In this document: positions 44,398-52,290 of the stretch, piece by piece | Layout: every line of letters starts with the position of its first letter | Numbering within the stretch: position 1 is the stretch's first letter | Assembly: GCF_014639235.1 (NCBI RefSeq) | Contig: NZ_BMFU01000004.1 | Coordinates: forward strand, 551,222-615,221 | Source of the DNA: Paenibacillus silvae | GTDB taxonomy: Bacteria > Bacillota > Bacilli > Paenibacillales > Paenibacillaceae | Direction of reading: 5' to 3' | Length of the DNA stretch: 64,000 bases | The notes under the pieces: model-generated | Told to the model about the DNA's origin: nothing | Database searches by the model: none | Seen by the model: only the letters and a program-made list of their open reading frames with translations | Position numbers and translations under genes: made by a program

Positions 44398-44468
44398 CAG
44401 ACACCCCTCACTGGCTAAGATAGGAGTTACCAAGCCAGTGAGGGTTCGTAAATACAAGAACATTATAT
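44398..44468 (+). repeat. attC-like site 13 (most degraded)
   Basis: CCTCACTGGCT / AGCCAGTGAGG hairpin, GGTTCGTAAATACAAGAAC, then ATTATATC where others have GTTA. Right end of the recognisable array. Confidence 0.55.
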
Positions 44469-44640
44469 CAAATAGCCTAAGATCGTTAATAAAACGTATA
44501 AAAATATAATAGTAATAGAGGTGAAGACATGATAAATGAGAATACCTATACACCAAGGATGTCATCTACTCTCTGACATGTGAAACTGTTTGCTGCATAG
44601 TCCGAAGCATCAAGAATTATTTTAAGGAAGGGGATTTTCA

Positions 44641-45267
44641 ATGAGTAGAGTGTTACTAACTTCTTGCGGTTTTATTACTGAAGATATCAAAAATCAATTT
44701 CTCGATTTTATTGATAGAGATCTTTCTCGATTAAAGGTCTCTATTATTACAACAGGCTCCCCTATGAAAGAAAATAATAGGTATGCGCAAAGGGCGATGC
44801 AAGATTTCAAGGACATGGGATTTCAGCATATCGATTTTGTAGATATTGAATTCGATGACCCGCAAATTCTCGTACATCGAGATGTTATATATATCAACGG
44901 TGGAAATCCCTTTACATTATTGTATTACGCGAAGAAAAGCGGGGCCGACGAAATTATTAAGACGCTCGCCGCACAGAATGTAATTATAGTCGGAGTAAGT
45001 GCTGGAGCGTTATTACTGGGGCCAAATATTAACATTGTCGATTTCTTTACTCCACAGATGAACACAATGGATTTAACGGATTTTAAGGCATTAGGTGTAA
45101 CCGACAAGCTTATTTTCCCTCACTATGATCGAGAGGACAAATTTAAAGATCGTACTAATAAAACAATTGAAGAGAGAATAGTAGAATTTGAATCCAACGA
45201 GAACTGTAAGGTGACAAGGCTTAAAGAAGAAGAATATATCTCAATCGTAACGAACCAAGCACAATGA
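44641..45267 (+). CDS. Peptidase E-like S51 family protein
   Basis: 208 residues. The S51 nucleophile elbow GVSAGALLLG is intact (Ser near residue 122) and NGGNPFTLLYY supplies the oxyanion side. Peptidase E cleaves aspartyl dipeptides in the cytosol. YLmB- or cyanophycinase-like functions are possible. AAGGAAGGGGATTTTCA precedes the ATG. AT-rich like its neighbours. Confidence 0.82.
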   Translation: MSRVLLTSCGFITEDIKNQFLDFIDRDLSRLKVSIITTGSPMKENNRYAQRAMQDFKDMGFQHIDFVDIEFDDPQILVHRDVIYINGGNPFTLLYYAKKSGADEIIKTLAAQNVIIVGVSAGALLLGPNINIVDFFTPQMNTMDLTDFKALGVTDKLIFPHYDREDKFKDRTNKTIEERIVEFESNENCKVTRLKEEEYISIVTNQAQ

Positions 45268-45331
45268 ATTTCATAAATTCATTGAAATTAGCTCGAAGTA
45301 ACAGATCACTTGTTTAAAGAAAGGAGAGAAT

Positions 45332-45859
45332 ATGACCAAATTGCCAAGAAGAATCCACATCATCGGCTCCACTGGAAGTGGTAAAACATATCTAGCCAAA
45401 AATTTATCTAAGCAATGGGACATTCCTTACTATGAACTAGACAAGGTAATGTGGAGTAGTTCAGTAGAAATGGCAGGGAAAAATTCTCCTGAGGTTCGTG
45501 ACAAACTATTACATGAAATAATTGTAAAAGACTCTTGGATTGTTGAAGGAGTTTATTACAAGTGGCTGGCTGAGAGTTTCAATTTAGCGGACAAAATTAT
45601 ATTTTTAACACCAAATACATTGGTAAGAGACTTAAGAATAATGAATAGATTTATCAAACAAAAAATAGGCATTGAAAAATCTAATTATAGACAAACTCTA
45701 AAAGGTTTATTGGAAATGATTAAATGGAATCATGGATTTGAAGCGAAGCAAAAGAAGGAAATCTTAGAAATATTAAAACCATATAATCATAAATTAGTGA
45801 TAGTAAAGAATAATAATGACATAATCAATAAGAGTGGTTCACTCTTATCAGAACTATAA
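45332..45859 (+). CDS. P-loop kinase, DNA topology modulation (FlaR-like) protein
   Basis: 175 residues. Walker A GSTGSGKTYLAKNL near residue 12 and a YELDKVMW segment typical of FlaR/topology-modulation proteins of the nucleotide-kinase fold. KLVIVKNNNDIINK near the end. Real function is unclear: the name is historical. Follows AAAGGAGAGAAT. Confidence 0.75.
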   Translation: MTKLPRRIHIIGSTGSGKTYLAKNLSKQWDIPYYELDKVMWSSSVEMAGKNSPEVRDKLLHEIIVKDSWIVEGVYYKWLAESFNLADKIIFLTPNTLVRDLRIMNRFIKQKIGIEKSNYRQTLKGLLEMIKWNHGFEAKQKKEILEILKPYNHKLVIVKNNNDIINKSGSLLSEL

Positions 45860-45883
45860 AAAACGGAAGGTGTTCGGGAGCGC

Positions 45884-46288
45884 ATGAAAAAATTTTATAT
45901 TGCATCAAGTCTCAAGAATATAGAAAATGTAAGATATGTAAGCGATCAATTGAAGGGAATGGGTTTTATTCATTCATATGATTGGACTCAGAATGATAAA
46001 GTAACTTCAATAGATCAAATGAGAGATATAGGACGAAAAGAGATGGCTGCAGTAAAGAAGTCAAATTTTATTGTGATTTTATTACCTGCAGGTAAAGGAA
46101 GTCATATTGAGCTAGGAATTGCACTGGGTAATAGTATTAGAACCTATTTATATTCACCCAATGATGAATTAGATGATATTGAAAAGACAAGTACGTTTTA
46201 TCATCAAGATGCAGTACATAAATGTAAAGGAACACTAGAGGAATTAATACAATACATAAGGAAAGATCAAGAAAGTGTAGATTGTTAA
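45884..46288 (+). CDS. Nucleoside 2-deoxyribosyltransferase-like protein
   Basis: 134 residues. YIASSLKNIENV opens the Rossmann-like fold and LLPAGKGSHIELGIALGN carries the catalytic Glu. Similar small proteins sit in mobile elements as nucleotide-salvage or signal-cleaving enzymes. The start lies 25 bp after the P-loop kinase gene, so both may form one unit. Confidence 0.75.
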   Translation: MKKFYIASSLKNIENVRYVSDQLKGMGFIHSYDWTQNDKVTSIDQMRDIGRKEMAAVKKSNFIVILLPAGKGSHIELGIALGNSIRTYLYSPNDELDDIEKTSTFYHQDAVHKCKGTLEELIQYIRKDQESVDC

Positions 46289-46320
46289 ACATATATGATT
46301 GTATTCAAAGATGAAGCTGA

Positions 46321-46353
46321 CATCTATAACAAACCCGTTGGTGTTCGTGAATT
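46321..46353 (+). repeat. Collapsed attC-like remnant
   Basis: CATCTATAAC joined directly to AAACCCGTTGGTGTTCGTGAATTAA. The two ends match the R''-like start and the family II tail of the array sites, with the middle missing and no GTTA core. Indicates a deleted site here. Confidence 0.55.
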
Positions 46354-46386
46354 AAACCAAATAACATGCAGATAAGGATGATAGAA

Positions 46387-47322
46387 ATGGATCTGAAAAT
46401 ACTTGATGAATTTGCAAGATCGATAAAAAAGGCAAAAATTAAAAGCTGTCTAATTATGAGGGAAGACCGTTTAGTGTTTGAATATTACAAAAATCGTAAA
46501 ATAGAAAACAATCCTCAAAAAATCAATTCATGCACCAAAAGTATTTTATCCATACTTATTGGTATTGCAGTTGATAAGGGCTATATAAAGAGTATTTCGG
46601 AACCAGTTATAAATTTTTTCCCGGAATTAATGAATATTCTTGACGATCCTAGAAAACGACACATCACTATTGAGGATTTACTTACGATGTCGGCGGGCTT
46701 TGAATGGCCCGAATTCGGTGAATGGAATTATTCTACTCCTATGGTATTTAGTTCAGACGTTATAAAATATGTGTTTGAAAGAAATCTTGAAAATGACAGA
46801 GGAGAAAAGATGAACTACAATTCTGGTTGTTCGCATGTGTTAACAGCGATCTTGCAGAAAACTACAGGGATGAAAGCTATAGAATTTGCAAACCTTCATC
46901 TGTTCAAACCTCTTGGAATCACAAATGTTCGGTGGTATGAAGATAGTAAAGGTATTAACCGAGGCGGAGACGGCTTGACTATGACTACGGTTGATATGTT
47001 GAAAATGGGTACTTTGTATTTGCAGGAGGGGAACTGGAAAAACAAAAGAATAGTTTCTTCAGACTGGTTGAGAAAGTCAACACAACCTTATTATCTGACT
47101 TATGAAGCTATTGGTTATTACGCTTACCATTGGTGGGTAAGAAACCTCAATATCAACAATGCTGAAGTAAGCAGCACAGAAATGATATTTGCTTTAGGGT
47201 TTGGTGGTCAATATATATGTATAATCCCTGTCTTGAGTATGGTTATTGCAATAACGAGTGATATGTATGAGGATTCATTGAAACCATTAAGATTACTTGA
47301 GGAATGCCTTGTTCATTTATAG
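46387..47322 (+). CDS. Serine hydrolase of the class C beta-lactamase fold
   Basis: 311 residues. Ser-x-x-Lys in INSCTKSILS and the Tyr-containing YNSG motif place it in the penicillin-binding/AmpC-like family, and the C-terminal half has the usual HWW/GFGGQY segments. No signal peptide, so it is probably a cytosolic esterase or peptidase rather than a secreted beta-lactamase. Start choice is uncertain: an ATG 7 codons upstream (46366) is also in frame. The ATAAGGATGATAGAA before this ATG is weak. Confidence 0.72.
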   Translation: MDLKILDEFARSIKKAKIKSCLIMREDRLVFEYYKNRKIENNPQKINSCTKSILSILIGIAVDKGYIKSISEPVINFFPELMNILDDPRKRHITIEDLLTMSAGFEWPEFGEWNYSTPMVFSSDVIKYVFERNLENDRGEKMNYNSGCSHVLTAILQKTTGMKAIEFANLHLFKPLGITNVRWYEDSKGINRGGDGLTMTTVDMLKMGTLYLQEGNWKNKRIVSSDWLRKSTQPYYLTYEAIGYYAYHWWVRNLNINNAEVSSTEMIFALGFGGQYICIIPVLSMVIAITSDMYEDSLKPLRLLEECLVHL

Positions 47323-47421
47323 CTCTTCATACGGATTTAACAGATGGGTACGGCTAAAGAACTGAGTATTACTAAATGATTGTTATGAAATGAGAATAAC
47401 ATATAAGGAGAAGGTGTTCTC

Positions 47422-48162
47422 ATGGATAGGAATGTTGTTCATAAAACAAACAGCTTTTATTGGGATACAAAAGGAAATGACTTTTTGAAAGCAATTGTGC
47501 TTCCTTATTATGGAGCGTTTATCTCAGAAGAAAAACACCAGCTTTTTGGCGATATCTCGGGGAAAAAGCTGTTGGAGATCGGATGCGGCAGTGGTCAATC
47601 CTTGCTATATCAAGCTGAGCGAAATCCATCTGAGTTATGGGCTGTAGATATATCGAAAAGACAAATCGAAAAGGCAGCGGAACTTTTAAAGGCAAAGGAT
47701 CTTTCGGCAAGATTGATCTGTTCACCTATGGAAAAAGAATGCGGAATCCCGCTAGATTATTTTGACTTTGTTTATTCAATTTATGCTATAGGCTGGACCA
47801 CGGATCTGGAGGGTACTTTTAGTCGGATCGGTTCTTACCTGAAAAAAGGTGCAGTATTTATATTCAGTTGGTCTCACCCAATACATAGATGCATTGCTTC
47901 AGACAATGGTACGTTTACTTTTAAAAAGAGATATTTCGATGAAAATTGGTATCCGGTTGCTGTTGATGAAGGTGAACTGTTATTAGCGGACCGTAAGTTA
48001 TCCACCTATGTGAATGCGTTAGCAAAAGCGGGATTTGTAATTGAACAAATGATTGAAAAAACGGATGATGAGATTATGCAAACTCTGGATGATCATAGTG
48101 ATATGGCAAAGAGAGCAAAGGTGTTTCCTGTAACGTTTGTGATTAAGGCAAGAAAATTATAA
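47422..48162 (+). CDS. Class I SAM-dependent methyltransferase
   Basis: 246 residues. Motif I LLEIGCGSGQSLL near residue 52 and VDISKRQIEKA after it bind SAM. DFVYSIYAIGWTTDLEG lies where the catalytic segment is expected. The substrate is not determinable. AAGGAGAAGGTGTTCTC precedes the ATG. Isolated single gene in the island. Confidence 0.8.
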   Translation: MDRNVVHKTNSFYWDTKGNDFLKAIVLPYYGAFISEEKHQLFGDISGKKLLEIGCGSGQSLLYQAERNPSELWAVDISKRQIEKAAELLKAKDLSARLICSPMEKECGIPLDYFDFVYSIYAIGWTTDLEGTFSRIGSYLKKGAVFIFSWSHPIHRCIASDNGTFTFKKRYFDENWYPVAVDEGELLLADRKLSTYVNALAKAGFVIEQMIEKTDDEIMQTLDDHSDMAKRAKVFPVTFVIKARKL

Positions 48163-48255
48163 TATTTGAAAACTATGAATATAGAACGAACTTTAGATGA
48201 TTCGAGAACGCCATTGACATCCAGTAACTTCATTAATGACGAGGAGGTCGAAACC

Positions 48256-48696
48256 TTGACACTTAGGTTGCAAAGTGCAGTGGAAGGTAATCTTCCTATT
48301 TTGGCTGAAATGAATAAGCAGTTAATTGAAGATGAGAAGAGCTCCAACCCAATGGGAATGAAAGAACTGGAGGAACGTATGCGTCAGTTTTTCGAAGATT
48401 GGGAGATTGACTTAATTATGAAGGAAGATAATGTAGTCGGATATGTACTCTATCAATATCAAGGGGAAACATATAATAGTGAAGAACGACAAGTGTATAT
48501 AAGACAATATTTTATTAGACGAGAATGCCGAAAGATGGGATACGGAATTGCTGGAATTGAACTCTTTAAGAAGACGCGTTTGAAGGATGTAAAGAGAATT
48601 GAGATTGATGTATTAGAGACTAACCCTGACGGGAAGAGATTCTGGAACAAGGCAGGATTTAAACCATATTACACAAATATGAGAATGGAGACTTAA
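48256..48696 (+). CDS. GNAT-family N-acetyltransferase
   Basis: 146 residues. RQYFIRRECRKMGYGIAGIE is the acetyl-CoA loop (RKMGYG) and FWNKAGFKPYY the tail. TTG start after GAGGAGGTCGAAACC is the best site. The frame extends 30 codons upstream, but that part contains CATCCAGTAAC, possibly an attC-like scar, and is not family-like. Substrate unknown. Confidence 0.72.
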   Translation: MTLRLQSAVEGNLPILAEMNKQLIEDEKSSNPMGMKELEERMRQFFEDWEIDLIMKEDNVVGYVLYQYQGETYNSEERQVYIRQYFIRRECRKMGYGIAGIELFKKTRLKDVKRIEIDVLETNPDGKRFWNKAGFKPYYTNMRMET

Positions 48697-48789
48697 AGGT
48701 AATATGTGTAATACCAGCGGTGAGATAACTAAATATTTCCTTGCAGTTTTATGGGAATGTCCTACTGGAATTCAGACGGGGGAGATTTA

Positions 48790-49440
48790 ATGGATTATTT
48801 TATTTTCCTGATGATTATTGCCGCGATTGTTGTGTTGTCTATATTAATCCTTATCATTTGGAGAAGACAAAAGGTTACAGTTGTTTTCGATAAAGAGGAC
48901 TACGATCTGAAAGATATTACTTTAGCTGATATAGACAGGATGGAGGACGGCTCAGGTTTTGAAATGTACATATATAGATTATTAATTGAGCTAGGTTATT
49001 CTGGTGTGTATAAGACTGTCGGTAGTCGTGACTTTGGAGCTGACGTCGTTTTTACTGATGCAGATGGAATCAGGAATGTCATTCAAGCCAAAAGATATGC
49101 TATACATAACCCGGTAGGCATCAGCGCTGTTCAAGAGGTCTTTTCTTGTATGAGATATTATAAGGCTAAAAAAGCAATTGTCATTGCAACATCGAGATTT
49201 ACAGATTCTTGTGAAACGTTAGCTGGTATCAATTATGTGAAATTGATTGACCGAACTGACTTATCTAACATAATCGATGCCTTTAGATCTGGCGATACCT
49301 TTGAAGCCCGCAGGATAATTGAAGCGGAACCCAGAAAGTTACTTGAATCCTGGTCGGAGTCTAATTCCACTACGTTGCATGAAATCCGTAAGGATTACAA
49401 GGCTGAGAAGTATGTAAAAAAAGTGATGAATAAGCGATAG
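48790..49440 (+). CDS. Membrane-anchored Mrr-like endonuclease
   Basis: 216 residues: one N-terminal membrane helix (about 4-24), a linker and a PD-(D/E)XK-type domain of the Mrr restriction family. The catalytic residues appear as GSRDFGADVVF and the QAKRYAIHNPVG segment (Q-x-K), intact. Mrr proteins cleave modified DNA. Membrane anchoring is typical of a Firmicute subgroup. This ATG follows GGGGGAGATTTA; a start 13 codons earlier has no site. Confidence 0.78.
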   Translation: MDYFIFLMIIAAIVVLSILILIIWRRQKVTVVFDKEDYDLKDITLADIDRMEDGSGFEMYIYRLLIELGYSGVYKTVGSRDFGADVVFTDADGIRNVIQAKRYAIHNPVGISAVQEVFSCMRYYKAKKAIVIATSRFTDSCETLAGINYVKLIDRTDLSNIIDAFRSGDTFEARRIIEAEPRKLLESWSESNSTTLHEIRKDYKAEKYVKKVMNKR

Positions 49441-49504
49441 ATACGATAATAAGAGTAATATTGGAAAATATAACAAAATATGATCCATACATATTGATGA
49501 ACTA

Positions 49505-49526
49505 TAATTACAGGATCGTTAGGTGA
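49505..49526 (+). repeat. attC-like tail remnant
   Basis: ATAATTACAGGATCGTTAGGTG resembles the right end TGAATACAGGAACGTTAGGC of the array sites, with no left half. Marks an older cassette boundary 5 kb beyond the main array. Confidence 0.45.
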
Positions 49527-49572
49527 AGGGTCAAAAATACAAGAAAATCAATGAAGAAAAGAGGAACATTTA

Positions 49573-50058
49573 ATGTCCTATAAATCCATTTTAATAGATC
49601 AATTAACAGCATGTTATAACGACCAAAGTTGGTTTCTTCCTCTTGAGGATATACTGAAAGATGTAACAGCAGAAGAAGCAGCTACGGAGAATAACAATAA
49701 ACAAACCATATGGTCCATTGTAAATCATCTTATTTTCTGGAATGAGAAATGGCTTGGGCGTTTTAAGGCTGGAGAATTTGTTTTAAACCATGAGATTAAC
49801 AATGATGAGACGTTTTCTTTGGATCCGAATCAATTGACTGATTCCGGCTGGAAGGAAACATTAAGTCGACTTGAGCATGTATTTAGAGATTGGAGAATTG
49901 TTTTAGAAGAAACAGATGAAATGAAGCTCACCAAACAACTGCCAGAATATTTCAATGCTCCTTGGTGGGGAGTTGTTTCTAATCTAAGTATTCATAATGC
50001 CTATCATATTGGACAAATCATGCTGTTAAAGAAACAAATTCGAGCTTTCAATCCTTAG
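49573..50058 (+). CDS. DinB-family protein
   Basis: 161 residues of the four-helix DinB/YfiT fold. Metal-binding His appear in IVNHLIFWNEKW and HNAYHIGQIMLLK. The family includes thiol transferases and damage-inducible proteins of unknown role. AAAGAGGAACATTTA precedes the ATG. Three DinB-type proteins lie in this window. Confidence 0.8.
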   Translation: MSYKSILIDQLTACYNDQSWFLPLEDILKDVTAEEAATENNNKQTIWSIVNHLIFWNEKWLGRFKAGEFVLNHEINNDETFSLDPNQLTDSGWKETLSRLEHVFRDWRIVLEETDEMKLTKQLPEYFNAPWWGVVSNLSIHNAYHIGQIMLLKKQIRAFNP

Positions 50059-50147
50059 CATTGATGTGGCCATTAGTATAGGTGAAGTTGAAAAGTTGTC
50101 TTGAATCGCTGAAGGATAAAAATTCACATCAGAGGGATGGATCATGT

Positions 50148-50573
50148 ATGGATATTTATTTTGGACAGTTTCTTATTAGTGACAATAAGGAATTGCTAAA
50201 CATCGAGACCGTCAAATCCTTTCTAGCAAGAAGTTATTGGGCCAACAAAAGACCTGAGGAGATCATAGAGAAATCAATTAGCAATTCTTATTGCATTGGG
50301 ATCTATAGGGAACAATCTCAAGTTGGTTTTGCGAGAATTATTACAGATGATGCTACGACGTATTGGCTTTGTGATGTTTTTATAGATGAGGATTACAGAG
50401 GTCATGGACTGGGCAAAAAATTGCTTGAAACGATAACGAACTCAGATCGGTTCAAGAATATGATGGGAATCTTAGGAACTAAAGATGCACATGGTTTATA
50501 TGAACAATATTATTTTGAAAAAGACAATGAACGATTTATGAGAAGAATGCCGGATTTTATAAGGAACATGTAA
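50148..50573 (+). CDS. GNAT-family N-acetyltransferase
   Basis: 141 residues. WLCDVFIDEDYRGHGLGKKLL contains the acetyl-CoA loop (RGHGLG), and GILGTKDAHGLYEQYYFEKD the C-terminal strand. AGAGGGATGGATCATGT precedes the chosen ATG; an earlier in-frame start reads DKNSHQRDGSC without a site. Resembles YjaB-like GNATs; substrate unknown. Confidence 0.8.
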   Translation: MDIYFGQFLISDNKELLNIETVKSFLARSYWANKRPEEIIEKSISNSYCIGIYREQSQVGFARIITDDATTYWLCDVFIDEDYRGHGLGKKLLETITNSDRFKNMMGILGTKDAHGLYEQYYFEKDNERFMRRMPDFIRNM

Positions 50574-50636
50574 GAGAGGGGAATTGCTCAAAGCGTTTTT
50601 TCAATAGTTGAAAATATATATAACCATGTAGCCGTT

Positions 50637-50771
50637 TGGGAGTTAGCGACAATCTTGCAAGAACGGGGTAATTGTTATCTTTATGAGAAGTTAGGTTATC
50701 AACAAACTGGTGAAACAAAAGAAATTAATGACAGGATGACGATTGTATTTTATGAAAAACGCTTGAAATAG
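50637..50771 (+). pseudogene. GNAT C-terminal fragment
   Basis: WELATILQERGNCYLYEKLG then EINDRMTIVFYEKRLK is the end of a GNAT gene with the first two thirds missing. No start site. Remnant of another cassette-like unit. Confidence 0.65.
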
Positions 50772-50874
50772 CTTGGTACTAATACTGATTGACTATGGAA
50801 CAACTGCGGGCTGCTCAAAAAGAGAATGCTATCGTAAACCGTGATTACAATTTCAGAAAACGGAGCTGATCATA

Positions 50875-51291
50875 TTGGATATTGAATTAGCTATATCAAT
50901 TGCGTTAGAAGCCCATAAAGGCCAGCTTGATAAAGGTGGAAACCCGTATATTTTACATCCGTTAGCTGTCATGAACCGAGTGGAAACCATCGAAGAGAAA
51001 ATTGTGGCTGTTCTCCATGATGTCATTGAAGACACGGAAGTCACGATTGAACAGTTAAGAGAATTGGGATTTTCGGAAGAAATCGTAAAGGCAATCGGTT
51101 TATTGACAAGATCGGAAGAGGATAGCTACGAACAATTTATTGAGAAAACTACGACGAATCGAATGGCAAGAAATGTAAAGATCGCGGATATTCAATAAAA
51201 TATGAATTTATCCAGAATTAAAAACCCTACGGAGCAAGATTATAATAGACTCGAAAAATATAGAAATGCAATGGAAAGATTGGAGCGGTAA
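50875..51291 (+). pseudogene. HD-domain (RelA/SpoT-type) gene with premature stop
   Basis: The frame reads DIELAISIALEAHKGQLDKG, PYILHPLAVMNRV, VAVLHDVIEDTEV then a TAA at 51196, and continues in the same frame as NMNLSRIKNPTEQDYNRLEKYRNAMERLER. HD residues (HPLAV, HDVIED) are intact in the upstream part. The full product would be 138 residues, like the small GTP pyrophosphokinase/hydrolase-type HD proteins found in mobile regions. A single in-frame nonsense codon near the end may still allow a 107-residue product, or be rescued by suppression. TTG start after CGGAG. Confidence 0.7.
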
Positions 51292-51303
51292 TTGGAGCTT
51301 AGA

Positions 51304-51392
51304 ATGTATAAATCTAAATCAATCGCATTATTGCTGGGGTTCTTCTACTATTAACAGCAGGTTGCAGCACTACACACAAGATCGTTTATTGA
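51304..51392 (+). pseudogene. Lipoprotein gene remnant
   Basis: MYKSKSIALLLG then, after a one-base shift, VLLLLTAGCSTTHK, a signal peptide with a lipobox (TAGC) and nothing after it. Followed directly by a terminator. Confidence 0.55.
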
Positions 51393-51413
51393 AGCAGTCA
51401 CTCGACTGCTTTT
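51392..51413 (+). terminator. Rho-independent terminator
   Basis: AAGCAGTC-ACTC-GACTGCTT followed by TTTATTATTTT. It precedes promoter copy B. Confidence 0.85.
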
Positions 51414-51425
51414 ATTATTTTACGG

Positions 51426-51454
51426 TTCGCAAATGGAACATGTTGGGTTATATT
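51426..51454 (+). promoter_or_regulatory. Promoter repeat copy B
   Basis: TTCGCA, 17 bp, TATATT with the spacer AATGGAACATGTTGGGT. Almost identical to the array promoter at 34556. Confidence 0.5.
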
Positions 51455-51543
51455 AATAATAGCTGGAGTTGGAGGGGAGAGGACGTTCAAGAGTCTTATC
51501 TGAAAGTATAACTCGAAAAACTCACATGAAAAAAGGAGAGAAA

Positions 51544-52266
51544 ATGAAGAAAAATATTGCAATTATTGTATTAACGGTAGGCTTGATCATTAGCTTGTTT
51601 TTGAACTATCAATTGAAGGGATATAAGGAAGTTCAACAAAGAGATTATAATCTGAAATTAAATCATGGACTTCAAATTGGCCTAAAACAATCTATCGAGA
51701 ATGTGGATTATGTCCTGAAGAGTTTGCAAAACAATTCTTCAAAGGAAACGGTCCTCTATACATTAGGTAATCTGGCAGTGTCGTTAAAAGTAGGCGAAGA
51801 AGCTTTTATTTTTCTAAATGCGGATTTTCAAGAGCTTGGATCATCATCAAGCAATCTTATATATAGCGTATTCCGAGATTTCTATGGATATGTAAGAGCA
51901 GACCTCTCGGATGATATTGTTTCGAATCAGCAGTCACTTGAACAAGATTCAAGGAGTCAACTGGTCAAGGATATAGAAATTCTCAAAAAGGATCTGGAGT
52001 ATATTGATAGTCAATTTAACGAGCAGGCTTTGAAAGATCGGAGTCCTGAGTGGATTGAGGATAAATGGAAAGAGTTGATTGCTGAAATTGTGAACCGGAA
52101 TCCGAATTTCAAGTTATATGAAAGAATGAAATTGAAGTATAATTTTGAATATTATAAATTAATCAATGAAGGAGCAGCTTTTGAACCAGGGCTGCTTCTT
52201 TTTTTGATTTTTACTCTTCGCAAATGGAACATTGTGGGTTATATTGGATATGATTTGGTTCTCTAG
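51544..52266 (+). CDS. Hypothetical membrane-anchored protein with read-through C-terminus
   Basis: 240 residues. An N-terminal signal anchor (KKNIAIIVLTVGLIISLFLN) is followed by a helical extracellular domain. After YYKLINE the frame runs through a terminator hairpin and the promoter copy C, adding GAAFEPGLLLFLIFTLRK and more. The last ~30 residues are translated intergenic sequence, so the natural stop seems lost. AAAAAGGAGAGAAA precedes the ATG. Function unknown. Confidence 0.6.
   Translation: MKKNIAIIVLTVGLIISLFLNYQLKGYKEVQQRDYNLKLNHGLQIGLKQSIENVDYVLKSLQNNSSKETVLYTLGNLAVSLKVGEEAFIFLNADFQELGSSSSNLIYSVFRDFYGYVRADLSDDIVSNQQSLEQDSRSQLVKDIEILKKDLEYIDSQFNEQALKDRSPEWIEDKWKELIAEIVNRNPNFKLYERMKLKYNFEYYKLINEGAAFEPGLLLFLIFTLRKWNIVGYIGYDLVL
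52171..52205 (+). terminator. Rho-independent terminator inside the read-through end
   Basis: GGAGCAGC / GCTGCTTC with one wobble, followed by TTTTTTTT. It lies inside the preceding open frame. Confidence 0.8.
52217..52245 (+). promoter_or_regulatory. Promoter repeat copy C
   Basis: TTCGCA, 17 bp, TATATT, spacer AATGGAACATTGTGGGT. Third copy of the array-type promoter. It drives the BstA-like gene 45 bp downstream. Confidence 0.5.
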
Positions 52267-52290
52267 TGGAGGAATGGTGAGGTGTTAACC

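Larger units (their letters stand above)
34643..44467 (+). mobile_element. Integron-like gene-cassette array, no integrase in window
   Basis: About 13 gene-size units (570-1260 bp) separated by attC-like sites that share the core TGAATACAGGAAC|GTTA. In the left cassettes the post-crossover bases and the R''-like bases before the site are complementary cassette by cassette. The array is AT-rich compared with the flanks, nearly all genes lie in one direction with the sites, and contents are unrelated to each other: the hallmarks of an integron array. With no intI in the window it corresponds to a CALIN (attC cluster without integrase) unless an integrase sits elsewhere. Decay rises from left to right. 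Confidence 0.8.

Noticed and set aside
34643..44467. An insertion sequence, transposon or prophage as cause of the array
   Set aside because: No transposase, phage structural genes, target-site duplications or terminal inverted repeats bounding the region were found.
44529..44576. Fifteen-codon frame with GAGGTGAAGAC before ATG
   Set aside because: Too short, no family likeness; probably the residue of a lost cassette gene.
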